In this document: positions 46,429 to 57,989 of the stretch, piece after piece
How the letters are laid out: each line of letters begins with the position of its first letter
How positions within the stretch are numbered: the stretch's first letter is position 1
The notes under the pieces: model-generated
What the model saw: the letters and a program-made list of their open reading frames with translations, nothing else
Told to the model about the DNA's origin: nothing
Database searches by the model: none
Translations under genes and position numbers: made by a program
NCBI GenBank assembly: GCA_018105865.1
Contig: CM030848.1
Coordinates: 3,042,501 to 3,106,500 of the forward strand
DNA length: 64,000 bases
Direction of reading: 5' to 3'
From: Metaphire vulgaris
Lineage: Eukaryota > Annelida > Clitellata > Crassiclitellata > Megascolecidae

Positions 46429-48176
46429 TTTCTGGTATCTGGCTTCGACTTGGCCCCACGTCTCTTCATTCTCGGCAATCTAGCCGTCTTCCGCTCTCTT
46501 ATAGACAGGCGGCGTTGTCTCTTGGCTTCCTCACACGCTGGGTAATCTCTGCTCTCGCTTGTAGACGGACAGCGGCGTCTGTTTGCTTTCTCAGCGCTTT
46601 CACCAAACCCAAGGTTATCCGTGCCTGAATGGACGGCGGTTCACTCTATTCCTTGGCCGTCGATTCACCCAAACTGTCTCCCCGCGCCTTTACGACAGGC
46701 GGGCGTCTGTCTCCTCCCTTGGCTCAGAATTGACCTCCTGGGCACTAACGTGACCTCAGGTAGGCGAGGTTCATCACAGCCAAGGCTCACCTTCACGGAC
46801 AGTGCGCTGAGACTCCGGCGTCACAGCGACTTTCAAAGACACGCACACAACTTGCCTTTATTGGTTTATTTTTATTTATTTATTAATAAACCAAGCAACA
46901 ATGACAACAATGGCTACAGTGGCAACACTGGTAACACGGACAAAGACGCGGTAGCTAGACGCAGTCCGGCAGCCACAATAACTAGCGTCAACGGAAATGC
47001 AATCAATAGCCTTTGATACGTCAGTATGAAACGATAAGCTTTAGCACTTTAAACGGGCTCCAAATTCTCGCTTTCAATCGCTGTGCTTTCTTTACTCTAT
47101 CGCCTCACAGTATAAGCGGCCACAATGCGAAAAGACGATCTCATGACAAAGACTGAAATTTTCAGAGTTTTGAAACTTTTTGACGGACACAGGCGGATTT
47201 TTCGTCTGTAGTCCGTATTTTCGCGTAGTTGCCGTCAATAGGAAAAAGTAGGGACCTGTTTAAGAACGTTTTCCTTAGCGGTGGTCAGGGGCCTCGTCTA
47301 CGGCTAAGCGACGCGGCAATAGCTCCTGCCAGCTGGGCGCGCGTCTCAAGCGAACTTTAGTTCAACAGCCGCCTGCGTCCGCCTACTGACGCGGGCTACC
47401 TAAATTCCCATATTTCGGAGATTTTCGATTGTTAGAACCAGCCTTTGAGGGCGCTCGCCCTCTAATGTCCCCATCTACGCGTTTTATCCGTCAGGAAGCT
47501 TAACTTCGGACCCACCCCCCTGGCGTCGTCGGCGGCGGCGAAGGGCGCCTCGCCGCCGGCGACGCGCATCGCCGTCAGGACCTTGTTCCCCGGGCGCCGC
47601 TCTTTAGGCGGAATTTCAAGCTGTAGGGCCACGTCCGCTTAGATGCCGTCAGAGCAGGGAAACCTAGGCAGTGATGTCGTCGTTATCGGTGGTAAGCGAC
47701 CCCGTCTACGGGCCCAGCCCTTCGCTAACCACCCCTGGTAGCCCGGGCGCCGGTGTTCAGGCGTACGCATCGACTACACAGTCGGCCGGCCGCTGCCGCT
47801 CTCTCTCCTTCTTTCCATCGCTCCAACCGCCTGTTCCCTTCGTCAGCAGCCAGCCAGCCGCCGTCTCCGCGCAGCCTCTGTCAAACAGGCGACGATCTTT
47901 CAGCGGCCAAACTCTCTACTTGCTAAAGACCGAAGGTTCTCCCGGGAACCTATATAATCGTTGCCGGTTTTTATAGCCCATCTCTCGGTCTTTGGGCGGC
48001 CGTGGCGATTCTAAAATATTTACCGAAGCCTTAGCGTCTTAGCCTAGCGCGTGCTCTGTCCGTTTTACAGGAATTAAAACTTTATTAATTAATCCAAATT
48101 AGTACAAAATACATTATTATAACGCTAATTAATTAGATTAAATTATTAACTAACAAGTTTATACAGTTAAGCAATC

Positions 48177-48177
<1 letters not shown>
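46429..48177. other. Unassigned GC-rich block, 1.7 kb
   Basis: Visibly richer in G+C than its neighbours, with three diverged repeats around GACAGGCGGCGT / GACAGGCGGGCG (46505, 46570, 46690). ORFs at 46621-47016 (131 codons) and 47671-47976 (101 codons) are S/P/R-rich and show no domain. It could be a transposon body, an LTR or a CpG-rich gene edge; I cannot decide. Confidence 0.35.

Positions 48178-48222
<45 letters not shown>
48178..48222 (+). repeat. (AAT)n microsatellite
   Basis: About 14 units, followed by an inverted repeat ATCTGTGGC...GCCACAGAT (48229-48253). Confidence 0.95.
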
Positions 48223-48223
<1 letters not shown>

Positions 48224-48253
48224 TGCTATCTGTGGCACATGGTCGCCACAGAT

Positions 48254-48701
48254 ACACTAGTACGTTGGCTTAAGGAATCTGCACTCTTAAAAGTCTATGG
48301 ATGCAACTGAAAGCTCCCAGAAAGTGCAACAAGGTTCTAGAAGATTCCAGAAGGTTATAGAAAATTCTGTTCAGATCTAAAAACTTAGGGACAACTTGCA
48401 ATGTTCCAGAATATTAATTATGTCTGCTCAGCTTTGAATGTGAACCGGGAATGTTTTCTATAATACACGAAATTCAAAATATCATTTCCCTGGCCCCAAA
48501 AGCAAATTCAGTTTGGAACAGCAACTGTTTTCTAGTTAGTTTAGGCATAAGGGACTAGGAAAACAAGCTATGAACCCAGGAACAAACAAAAATACTTTTT
48601 AAATATTTTATATTTTTTAAATTTTTTTTGTTACGCAGTGTAATTAATAGATTAACAGAGTTGAACCAAACAGGGAACAATAAGTTATTAGTGCATGTTT
48701 C
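48254..48701. other. Unassigned AT-rich DNA
   Basis: Nothing recognised. Confidence 0.3.
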
Positions 48702-49217
48702 ATGAAGAAATACCCCAAGTCAGTTTCCAAAATTATTACTGTTTGTTCTATAGCAGATGAGAAAAAATTTCCTATTCTTGCATTACCTAAGCAATTTTCC
48801 TGGAGGCTTCATTTGTTTCTCCTCCAAATTGTCAGTCGACCCTGTTTGTCAACTTTTAGATTCTCTGATGTATCCACAGCTCACAACAGCAGGCAGAGTA
48901 TAGCGATGTATAGGAACTTACGAAGCATTGGTGTTCATGAAGTGCAATGCATACATCTGTACAATCCAAGTTGTGTCGGATTGTTTGGTGAATGGATAGG
49001 AGGTGATTACTTTGGTAGGTTATTTTGCGATTTGCAAAGCTCGGGCTTTTGCATCTTAGGAGATTTTCCGTATTTGTTAGTTATGTCATTAGGCATATTT
49101 AGCCTGTGTAAATTCTTGTTTCAGTGTTTGAAACAGATTCGCAAATCTCGGAAGCCTGACTCCAATGCAATTACGTGCAGTTGTTACATGCAGCTGCAAG
49201 TAGCTCAAAGCAAATAA
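48702..49217 (+). other. Unsupported 171-codon ORF
   Basis: Open frame starting MKKYPKSVSKII, with a hydrophobic stretch FPYLLVMSLGIFSLCKFLF near residues 122-140 and ending QVAQSK. AT-rich, no domain recognised, no splice context. It is longer than most chance ORFs here, so it is recorded, but it may be accidental or part of an old transposon. Confidence 0.2.
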
Positions 49218-49780
49218 GAGGATCAACCAGGGCTTCTTAAGATGTGCTGCATTTGTCTAATTTCCTTGACTGATATTTTGTGGGTCTTTTTGTTTCAACA
49301 TACTGAGTTGGTCTAAGTGGAAGAACAATGAATCAATGAAAAGCAGTTATTTAGCAATGCGCTGTAAGATTTCTTGATATATGACTCTGTAATCAGACGT
49401 GTGAAATTATGTAATATTGATTCAAGTAATTATTTAAGTTGATTATGTAATACCAATAATTTAGTGAGAAAATTGTAAGAAGCGTTGCTTTGCTGTTTTA
49501 CAGAAATTATATTTTATGTAAGGTAATTGCAGACCTTAAGTGGCTCTTTATCTAATTGTTTTTACATTTTCATTGTTAAAGTATACCCACCAACAAATAT
49601 GTTTAAACTCTAGTAACGACCTTTTTTGCTTGTCAGACTTCTTAGAACGTCAAAGAAGCAAAGTAGCACAAGATATTGGGGGATAAATGATACTATATCC
49701 TCTTCACTGATTAATGGGTGGAACCGTCCCCCCAGTCCTCCGTGACCTACGCCTCTGCAAGACAAAAACGTAATATATTT
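49218..49780. other. Unassigned AT-rich DNA
   Basis: Nothing recognised. Confidence 0.3.
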
Positions 49781-49781
49781 T

Positions 49782-49998
49782 CTTGGCGTAGCCATAGGGA
49801 ACGGGGGCGGACCCCTTATTCTGGCTGGGACGGGTCGTGAGATTCGCGCAAAATCGTTGAGGATATTTTGAGTGGTAGGTAACATCATGGATGATAATAC
49901 GTGAAGGATTGGCCACTTTTTGCTCGTCGGAGACTTTTTAACCAGAAAATGTCGATGTGCCCCCCCCCCACAATTCCGGAACCTAGGCTACGCCACTG
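49782..49998. mobile_element. hAT-like MITE (GGCTACGCCACTG right end)
   Basis: Right end CCTAGGCTACGCCACTG; likely left end CTTGGCGTAGCCATAGGG. No clear target duplication, so the left limit is tentative. Confidence 0.5.
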
Positions 49999-50762
49999 TA
50001 ACATATACAATATTATACATGCTCACTAGCATTAATCTTATTCAGAGAGCATAATTATTGATTTAATAAGCTAAAATTCAGAATGACCGCTTCAAAAGAT
50101 GATTGTTTCTGTTTTAAAGCCTGAATATAAGTTTCGTAATGTACTTACTCGTTTGAGAATAGCAGAGGAAGGCTGCTAACATTAACCCACAACTCACAAG
50201 TGACAAAAGGCGACAAAAATTAGACAGCAGGCAACTAAATTGCTGATGAAGACTTCTAACCACAGTTACTAGTTAAAAAGCATTAGGCTATAGTTAAGCC
50301 ATAGCAATTAACAGACATCCAATACTATCAATCATTGTTCAGTTATAGGTCTTGTACAATTGCTTCTGGTCTCAAGTATGTAACACTAGGCCTACATTTA
50401 ATAGAACTTTGTTCGCCTATCCAGTCGTTGAACAAAGATGTTTATGAGCTTTTAAAGATCCAATGTGCGATTCTTGTGAACAAACAAACGTTTAAGCCCG
50501 CAACGCCATCCTGTAGAATATAGAGAACGCTTGATACTTAGACTAGTAGAACCGATCCTTTATCATCTCCCTACTCCCCCCTTACAAAACATTTGTCTGC
50601 AATTTTGCACGAATCTCACGGGTGGCCCTGATGGCAAGGGGGGTTCAACCCCCAATCCCTCAACCCCCGTGGCCCCGCCACTGATTACATACTGAAACTG
50701 TACTATTTTGGTTGTTAATAGTGTATAGATTCGTCAAGTTGATATAGTTATATAGTTAGCGT
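49999..50762. other. Unassigned DNA with a MITE scrap
   Basis: GGTGGCCCTGATGGCAAGGGG ... GTGGCCCCGCCACTG at about 50621-50683 is probably another CAGTGGCG-type MITE fragment. Confidence 0.35.
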
Positions 50763-51091
50763 CCGTGGGGGTTCCACGTGACGTGGGAGATGAGTAGGGT
50801 GAGTGCGGATGCATCCCCCACCGGACTTTTTTGCTTGTGAAACCGATTTTTTTGGCAAAAAGTCAAGTAAAATTACGGGGGAAACTGCGGATGACATTTT
50901 TTGCTTGTTGATCTATCTTTTTCGCGAAAGCCTAGTAAAATTAGAGAAAATTGTAAAATTAGGGAGAAAATTTGCCTTGTTGTCAGCCTTTTCGGCAACG
51001 TTTATTGATTTTTTTCCTTTTTTTTCATTCCCACCAACTTCCTATAGATTCATTTCATCCCCACCCCCACTAAGAAATCCTGGAACCGGCT
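50763..51091. mobile_element. Decayed hAT-like MITE, same family as 5102-5388
   Basis: GTGGGGGTTCCACGTG left, TCCTGGAACCGGC right; shares GATGCATCCCCCACCGGAC and TTTTTGCTTGT blocks with 5102-5388. Confidence 0.55.
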
Positions 51092-51640
51092 AATGAATTT
51101 TTTCTAATAAACATTTTCTAACGAATATTATCTAACGAATATATGAAATGAATATATTCAGATTAACGAATATTCATTTCTAACGATATTTGCCATCTCT
51201 AAGGGCTTTTATGTATACAAATAATAGAATTGACGTCGCTGTAGCCGCACGCATCAAACGACGCAGTTACGAACAACGGCCGGTTGAGTGCTACCGCTAG
51301 AATTTCTAGAAAACCAGGAGAGTTCTGCACAAACTAAAAGAAATTCCCGGAGGCCATATAACTTTGTGAATTCACTATTTAGAATTTATGAATAAAATGA
51401 CCATAGAATACTCATAAGTCAGTCTGTTTCGAAACCTGCAAATAGGAAATTAGAAAAGCACTAAATTAGACTTGTGACTGCTTGTGGTGTAAAGATTTCT
51501 CAAGCAAAGAAATCAACGCGGATTTAGCCTTTTTGTGAGTAGCAGATAAGTCTCTTTACAAGTTGTATGAAATAAACTGTTATTAATCAAATGCATTAAG
51601 TAATGTAACAATGTAATGTAATGTAACAAGATATTTGTAT
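51092..51640. other. Unassigned AT-rich DNA
   Basis: TCTAACGAATATT-type short repeats at 51110-51190. No gene. Confidence 0.3.
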
Positions 51641-52529
51641 AGCGCCTCTTCTGAAAGATCACTCAGAAGCGCTTCCACAGCAAATTACTGTATATTAACA
51701 AAGAGATAAGTTTTAAGTCGTTTCAAAAAGAGGGCCATAGAATTAGGAGTTGCTAAGCCACGCATACTGGCGTCAAGAGCATTCCAAAGGATAGGGCCAA
51801 CTGATTCAAAACCTCGCTTCAGGAACATGGAAGTTCGTTCTTGGGGCACACTGAGAAGACCATTGGTTGTGGACCGAAGACACGGCCGACCAAGGATAGA
51901 GCTAAGAGGATGGAGTAGCACTGCAAGGTAAGATGGAGTGGCACCATAAAGAGAGAGTGCAACCACTCTCAACATACGAAACTCAACTCGAGCAGGATAA
52001 GGCAGCCAGTGTAAAATAGACGTCATATAATCACTAATGTGATCACGTCTTGTGACACCAGCAATCATCCTGGCTGCTAAACGAAGAACCATCTGGAGTT
52101 TATCAAGTCGCACCGATGGAAGACCAGCAAAAAGTGAACCACAGTAGTCAAGCCTTGAGCAAATAAATGCATGAATCAAAGTAGAAGCAGATGGCATGTC
52201 TAATGTACGTCGAATCACTCTAAGCTGGCGGAGATGATAGAAGCAACTGAGACAAAGTGAGTTAATATGATCCATAAAGGTTAACTCAGAGTCAAGAATT
52301 ATACCAAGATCACGGACAGAGGAGGAGAAAGAGAGGCCGGGGAAGGCAGCCTGCACAGACATATGATCAATTTTTAAGAGCTGACCTCGAGTACCAAACC
52401 AGATGAGCTGAGTTTTAGCTGGATTAAGTAAAAGACGATTTGAGTGCATCCATGAATGAAGTAAGTCAGAGGCTTCAACAAATTCACGAGTGATCTGCAG
52501 CGCATTAGTGGGGCTGGAATGTGAATAGG

Positions 52530-53985
52530 CAGAGCCGTACAAAGGGCGGTGCATACGGTGCCTAGGCACAGGGCGCAAGTTTAGAGGGGCGCAAATTTCA
52601 GGAACATTCATAAAAAAATTATGATTTACTTTGCTTTCTGTCCGCGTTGAAACAAATTTGCGCCCTCTAAACTTACTATAATTATCTTACAGTCTATATA
52701 ATGTTCTAACAGACGATTGCAGCCTCTTAGAAGCGTTGTCTACAGGGTGCAGCTATAGTATTACTGCTAATCGCTGTATTCGGCCGCTCAGTAATGTCAG
52801 TCATCACCTCGGCAGGACCTGCATGCATCTTCCTCTCTCGTCTTGGAATCCGAAACTCTACATATGGGTAGTACGCACCCTGGATGGTGGTCAGTGGTCA
52901 CGGTCTCACAGAAGCTGACCCGGGGGGTGGGGGGTTGATAGCTGCAGGTGGTTGAAGAATCTCCTATGATCCATTCGTGCTAGTATGCTTAGAAGTCCTT
53001 CGGCGTGTCTTCCAAAATACTTTCGTAGGAGGAGCGAAATTACATCTGCAGGGCATCTCTCAGGTCGATGACAAAAGGTCAAATTCAGAATTTGACCTTT
53101 TGACCTGAGAGGTCGCCCTGCAGTCTTTAGACGTTCTTTGTACAATATATGTGCCACCAGAGCAGGCTCGGATAGTGATAGTAGGCAAAGAAGTAGACAA
53201 ACTTTGTTACAGCTTGATAGAGATGTTCTAATATTTTTGCTAATAATAATCTTATTGATCTAAACAAAATGAGTTCTTCGAAAAAATATCCGGTGCAGCT
53301 TTCAAAAACTTGCGAATTGAGCGTGAAAAGAATAACCGTCAAGCACAACATCAGTGGGATAAGTGGTTAACTCGGACTTCTACGTCACCTAATTCACATC
53401 CAAAATTTATCTAAAGATTAGACTTGGAGGTTCCAAAGGTAAGTGACAATGAAATCATTGAAAATGACATTCATACGCAACGAGGCGAACCAACTGTATA
53501 CTGCAACAGTCACGACTGAAGACATTGTGTTAGGGATGCCAGTGTCAAGTCACTCAAGTGATACTAGGCCGAACGAAATTCCTGCCCTATTTTCAGAATT
53601 CACAGCAGAAAAAATGGATGAGCCCATGCTTCCTAAGTATACTTAAAGAAATTAAAGTAGTCAGCCTGGTTAAACTGCATGGCGTTAAAATTGAGGAATT
53701 TGTAAAATGTTACAATTGCAATGGAGGTAAGTAAGCAAGTGATTTTTTACTGCTTATTAGCATTTCATGACTTATTTATGAAGTGAGAAGAACCGTTAGG
53801 AAATACATATAAAATGCAAAATGGTGCTTATATGAATTATTAGTTATATCAATGTCTTGTATAGGTCTATAAGTCGCTTATTATTGCATGTCATATTGCA
53901 ATTTATCTAGGTAAAAAATTTGTTGAGTGTGGGGCGCCAGATTCATGCTTGGCACAGGGCGCAATTATGGCTTTGTACGGCTCTG
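52530..53985 (+). mobile_element. hAT element with ZMYM-type transposase remnant
   Basis: Perfect 15-bp inverted ends CAGAGCCGTACAAAG / CTTTGTACGGCTCTG; flanks TGAATAGG at 52522-52529 and 53986-53993, a perfect 8-bp duplication. At 53269 an ATG opens MSSSKKYP and, after a one-base shift, GAAFKNLRIEREKNNRQAQH (53297-53360), resembling the start of ZMYM-like hAT transposases. The rest of the transposase is gone, so it is non-autonomous. GGCGCAAGTTTAGAGGGGCGC subterminal repeats occur at both ends. It inserted into the LINE RT and is younger than it. Confidence 0.9.
53047..53124. repeat. Inverted repeat inside the hAT element
   Basis: CTGCAGGGCATCTCTCAGGTC pairs with GACCTGAGAGGTCGCCCTGCAG, and inside it CAAAAGGTCAAATTC pairs with the inverse half, giving a hairpin of about 36-bp arms. 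Confidence 0.9.
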
Positions 53986-54106
53986 TGAATAGGCCTGAAT
54001 ATCATCATACATACAGTACATACAGTATGCTGCCTATGCGTGTATACATGAGCAACACATAAAGAAACGGCGCGTGTTAAAAATTCTGAATGCGGTCACT
54101 GCAGTC

Positions 54107-54212
54107 CAGTGGCGCGTAGACCAGTAGATGCGCCATAAATCCCGTATATCTCCTGGAAATCCAGAAGCGGCAATATAACAAAACCACGCTGAAAACCTCG
54201 CCTGCGCCACTG
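54107..54212. mobile_element. Short hAT-like MITE
   Basis: CAGTGGCGCGTAGACC left and CGCCTGCGCCACTG right. Flanking 8-mers do not match. Confidence 0.5.
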
Positions 54213-55220
54213 CATCTGTTTGCTCCAGTTATTGCTCCGGCGAGATCCAAAGCATCGAAAGTTCGCACAGAGTACATCCAACCAATTCGCCGCTTGCGCC
54301 ACCTGGCGGCCGGTGCTGACGACTCTCAGCTGCCTCGTTTCAATCGAACAGTAGTTGAAAAACAATACTTCGTTCGGCTACAGGAAGGTGCCACGGTCGC
54401 GAAAGAAACGATGATGATATAGCGCTGTGCTGCTTAAACGGGGGATGGTGCCATACATTATGGCGCTACATAAACTGTGTCTAACGAATGACAGCTTAGC
54501 GTGCGCAGTATAGGAACGGAAAGATGCGAGATGACAGTCTGTCTGATTGGATTGCTGAGGGCTTTCGCCGGTCGCTAATGGAAATTCTCGATTTGTCGAC
54601 TGTATTCAAGCCTTGCATTAGTACGAGTCGCATTTCGACGCGTGAAATCTGCTTTTAGACTCGCATTTGACGACGACGACGGCTTCGGTTTCGGAATTTC
54701 CATGTTCAGTGGATTTTAGTCTTACGGTGTGGAATCAATCGTTCGCTTAACTCTGCGAACCTTAATAAGCGAATTCCAGCAGAAGCGTCGAAGACATACA
54801 TGTACACGCTATATGCTATATGACTCTCTAACCCGGCTGTATTGTCTCTAACGTGTTCTGCTCCGTTAGCTGCCTATTGCATAGAGATACTTATCTCTAT
54901 CGGAGGATCGGCTCAGTGTTTAATCTAGACTCCTGGACTCCGGGGGAAGCTGACAAAGCCGGGGGAAGTCATCTAAAGGGTTGCTGCTAGTTGATGTAGT
55001 ATGCCAAAATTTCCGAAAGGGATTTGAAATATCCGGGGAAAAGGGCAATTCTCCCGGAAACGGCCTAGATTAAACCCTGGGTTGGCTACTGGGCATCGGC
55101 AATAATGTTCCCCTTAATCCGGCGTCGTTGAAATAACAGACACTCGATTCGTCGTTTCGTCAATTAATCTGTTTGAAGATTCTTCTCTTTCGCTCGGACA
55201 ACTTCCATCCTGTTTTACAG
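54213..55220. other. Unassigned DNA upstream of a candidate first coding exon
   Basis: No repeat family recognised. CpG-containing words are more frequent than in adjacent AT-rich DNA (for example CGACGACGACGGC near 54670). Could hold a promoter and 5' UTR exon, but no direct signal was identified. Confidence 0.3.
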
Positions 55221-55276
55221 CGCCATGGACCTTTCGCTCGTCTGGAGCCATCTAGTCGCCGCCATTTTTATTAACG
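55221..55276 (+). CDS. Candidate first coding exon with signal-peptide-like start
   Basis: A clean acceptor, CTTCCATCCTGTTTTACAG, ends at 55220. The exon has CGCCATGG (strong start context, ATG at 55225) and reads MDLSLVWSHLVAAIFIN, hydrophobic after residue 4, then ends in phase 1 at a strong donor G/GTAAGG (55277). A 56-bp exon with a phase-1 donor just after a signal-like sequence is common in secreted and membrane proteins with extracellular modules. No downstream exon was identified within the window, where Ginger-like and other repeats follow. No family can be given. Confidence 0.45.
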
Positions 55277-55529
55277 GTAAGGCTATTTGATTAGGTCGTT
55301 ACTTTGAAGTGCTTCCCTAAAAAGATTTCCTCTGTCGAACGAAAAGTAGGGCGTGAATAATATTAGAAAGATAAGATATCAAATACAGAGTATACACGCA
55401 TGCACAGCGTCAGAACTGTTAATATTACCAGTGATATTTCAGTTTTGGAAATAATTTTAGTTTCTATTCAGTTTCAGTTTTAGAGTTGTAAATTAGTTTC
55501 TATTCAGTTTCAGTTTTGGTTTTCAGCTT

Positions 55530-55565
<36 letters not shown>

Positions 55566-55568
<3 letters not shown>

Positions 55569-57146
55569 CAGTTTCTATGATTTCACGAAATCCCTAGCAA
55601 AGTTAGTGATTTCGTGAAGTCACCATTTCACTTAGTGATTTCATGAAAACACTAAACGCTCTAGGGATTTCGAGTATTTACTGAAAAAGTGGGTGTGGAA
55701 TTACACAATTTCACTAAATTCAATATCGGTCACTTATGGATTTCATGAAAACACTAAAAACTCTAGGGATTTCGCGTATTTACTGAAAAAGTAAAACCGA
55801 AGTTTCAGTGAAACTGCGAAACTAGTGATTTCTGAAAAAGTAAAACTGAAGTTAGTAAATATAGGAAATCCCAAGAGTATTAGAGTTCAGAAAGTCGGTC
55901 TTGTCTCCCTGTACTTCGACTAATATAGCTGGTAAGAATGGATCAGTTAAAATATAGAAAAGAACAGTTAGGGTAAACAATGATTGACACACGACACCTG
56001 TATTATTAGTCAAGGCAGTGACTGGTTGCAATTATTGAGCATCTAATTCTAAATTGGAAAGCTGGTCTGTCGATTCTGCCAGTTAAGGTTTGAAAATGGC
56101 ACAGTCTACATAGGAGAGCTGCGAGGAAGAATTTAGGAAGAAGTTATTTGAAAAGTATGAAGCCTGTCAGAAAGAGGTAAATGTAAACTTGAAATATGAA
56201 GAACACCGTAGTTATACTTCAATTTCTTGTTCATGTTACTAATAAAGTCGTAGTCATAAGCCTACTCCAATTTCTATATTCTCAATAAGTATGAAGAACT
56301 GACCTGTGGCGATGTGGAGAAATTGATTAGGAAAAGAAAATCACATGAAGACAGATAATTCTACTTCGCTACTATAGAAGACACCTACGACATCATTAGC
56401 AAAGCACATGTAGCAACGGGTCACGGTGACCGTGACAGGATGTTAAAACACCTTATGGGCTGTCCATTAATTATGTCAACAATTTTTGGGCAATTTTTGA
56501 CCCCCTCCCCCTTGTCAACAATTGTCAACTTTCAGTTACCCTCCCATAATTATGTCAAAAATGTTTGACCACCCCCAGATCAATGACAGGTCCCAATAAC
56601 AAGGTTAATATTTTTTGCGATGATGACCATTTTTCCCTTTTTTGCTCGTCGAGTGTCAAAATGTGATGGTTATGACCTTTTCTGCCATGCTTTTTTCCAT
56701 TATAATAAGTAGTATTCCATAAAATTTCCTAGTTTTTGATTGTTTGTAAAAAGTGAAATTGTTGACGTCAACTTCTCTTGACCCCCCCTCCCCTGTCAAC
56801 AACTATCAAACTTTTTCAAACCGCCTCCCCCTAAATTGTTGACGTAATTAATGGGCAGCCTCTTACCAAAAATATGCCAACATCACGATTGAAGCTGTTG
56901 GAACTTTTCAAATCCTACTGCCCGTGTGTCAAGAAAATAGAAAGCGTCCCAAACCCACCGGCGTTGTCGTAAAGCCTATATCCTATCGAAAGAATTCAAC
57001 TCTTAACGAAGTTAGTGATTTCGTGAAATAACTGAAGCACATTTTCAGTAAATCCCTAGAGTTTTTAGTGTTTTCGTGAAATCACTAATGAAATGGTGAC
57101 CGAAATCACTAACTGTGCTGAAATCACTAACAGTTTGACTATAACA
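55566..57146 (+). mobile_element. Ginger-like transposon, copy 1, non-autonomous
   Basis: Long inverted repeats made of AGTGATTTCATGAAA-type subrepeats, as in the better preserved copy at 60994. The left tip is damaged (ATTACAGTTTC), right tip ends ATAACA before (TA)n. The interior encodes on the plus strand MAQST, stop, ESCEEEFRKKLFEKYEACQK (56096-56180), then after an intron-like gap KYEELTCGDVEKLIRKRKSH and DTYDIISKAHVATGHGDRDR (56290-56450), and ANITIEAVEL... beyond the nested insert. The last parts match the H2C2 zinc-binding domain that precedes the integrase core in KRBA2-like/Ginger proteins. The catalytic core is absent. Confidence 0.75.
56457..56860. mobile_element. MITE nested in Ginger-like copy 1
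   Basis: GGCTGTCCATTAATTATGTC left and the inverse of GGCTGCCCATTAATTACGTC right (about 28 bp). It interrupts the frame between MLKHL and the next residues; the uninterrupted sequence is seen in copy 2. A 4-bp CTTA duplication is possible. Related ends occur at 316-438. Confidence 0.75.
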
Positions 57147-57195
57147 TATATATATATATATAATATATATTATATATATAATGTATATATATATA

Positions 57196-57254
<59 letters not shown>
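57147..57254. repeat. (TA)n microsatellite
   Basis: Interrupted, then a perfect run of about 30 units. ORFs rich in I/Y are artefacts. Confidence 0.95.
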
Positions 57255-57258
<4 letters not shown>

Positions 57259-57503
57259 GAAGGCAGTTTCTTGGCTTGGCTGGCAAAAGGGAAGGCAGTT
57301 TCTTGTTGCAGCGTTTGTCAGTTAAAGGCAACGCTTCAACGCAATCGCCTTTGGAAGTTCTTTTTCCACACCTCGAACCGGACGAGAGTTAGCAGCACAC
57401 TATTTCTATGTCTCCGGACAATTTTTTCATAAGTCCTCGGGAATGAAGTACCGAGAGCAAAAAAATATATATATACATATGTATATATATATATGTATAT
57501 ATA

Positions 57504-57880
57504 TCTATAATATTAAGATCCTTGCTCTGTATGTCTCTCTGTTACCTTCAAGCGTTCTGATTGGCTGGCTGTGTGAGCGTTCTGATTGGTTGGCTGTGTG
57601 ACGTTCTCATTCGTTACCTTCAAGCGTTCTGATTGGTCGTTCTGGAACCTTAGGCGAGTTCGCTTCGCCAAGCGAACGGCTTCGCGAAGCGAACGGCGAC
57701 GCGAAGCGAACCGAACGGCTTCGCGAAGCGAACGGCGACGCGAAGCGAACGGCCACGCGAAGCGTTTGACGAAGCGTACGTTGCAGCGTCATAATGTGTA
57801 CAACGTCGCGATGCGTTGGTGGGCGAATCGAAGACGCCATTGTAGTAGTACATCAGCACCAGTCGATGGTCGCTTCAGTA
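57504..57880 (+). mobile_element. Helitron 5' portion
   Basis: TCTATAATATTAAGATCC after A, then CAAGCGTTCTGATTGG units and a GCGAAGCGAACGGC array (57657-57770), as in 45836-46428 read in reverse. No hairpin plus CTAG end was found, so the 3' limit is approximate. Confidence 0.55.
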
Positions 57881-57989
57881 AATAATCGTAGTGGTGATCT
57901 TGTCCGTGATGATTCAAGGTTGTAATCCAGAGGTCTGTCCGTACTTTCAGATTCCAGGCTAAGGCGGATAAGTAGTACTACTACTAAGG

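Larger units (their letters stand above)
51640..54060 (-). pseudogene. CR1/L2-like LINE reverse transcriptase, split by a hAT element
   Basis: Minus strand. The 3' piece (52519 to 51685) is open for about 278 codons: SDLLHSWMHSNRLLLNPAKT, SSSVRDLGIILDSELTF, SRLDYCGSLFAGLP, HWLPYPARVEF, ESVGPILWNALDASM and LFLKRLKTYLFVNIQ, the thumb and C-terminus of a CR1/L2 RT. The 3' UTR has GCGCTATACAAATATC near 51635. Upstream of the hAT insert, 54001-54009 encodes Y-D-D continuing IQAYSHSSP across the insertion, i.e. the RT catalytic box with one residue apparently lost. The RT 5' of this box decays within about 60 bp. Confidence 0.85.
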
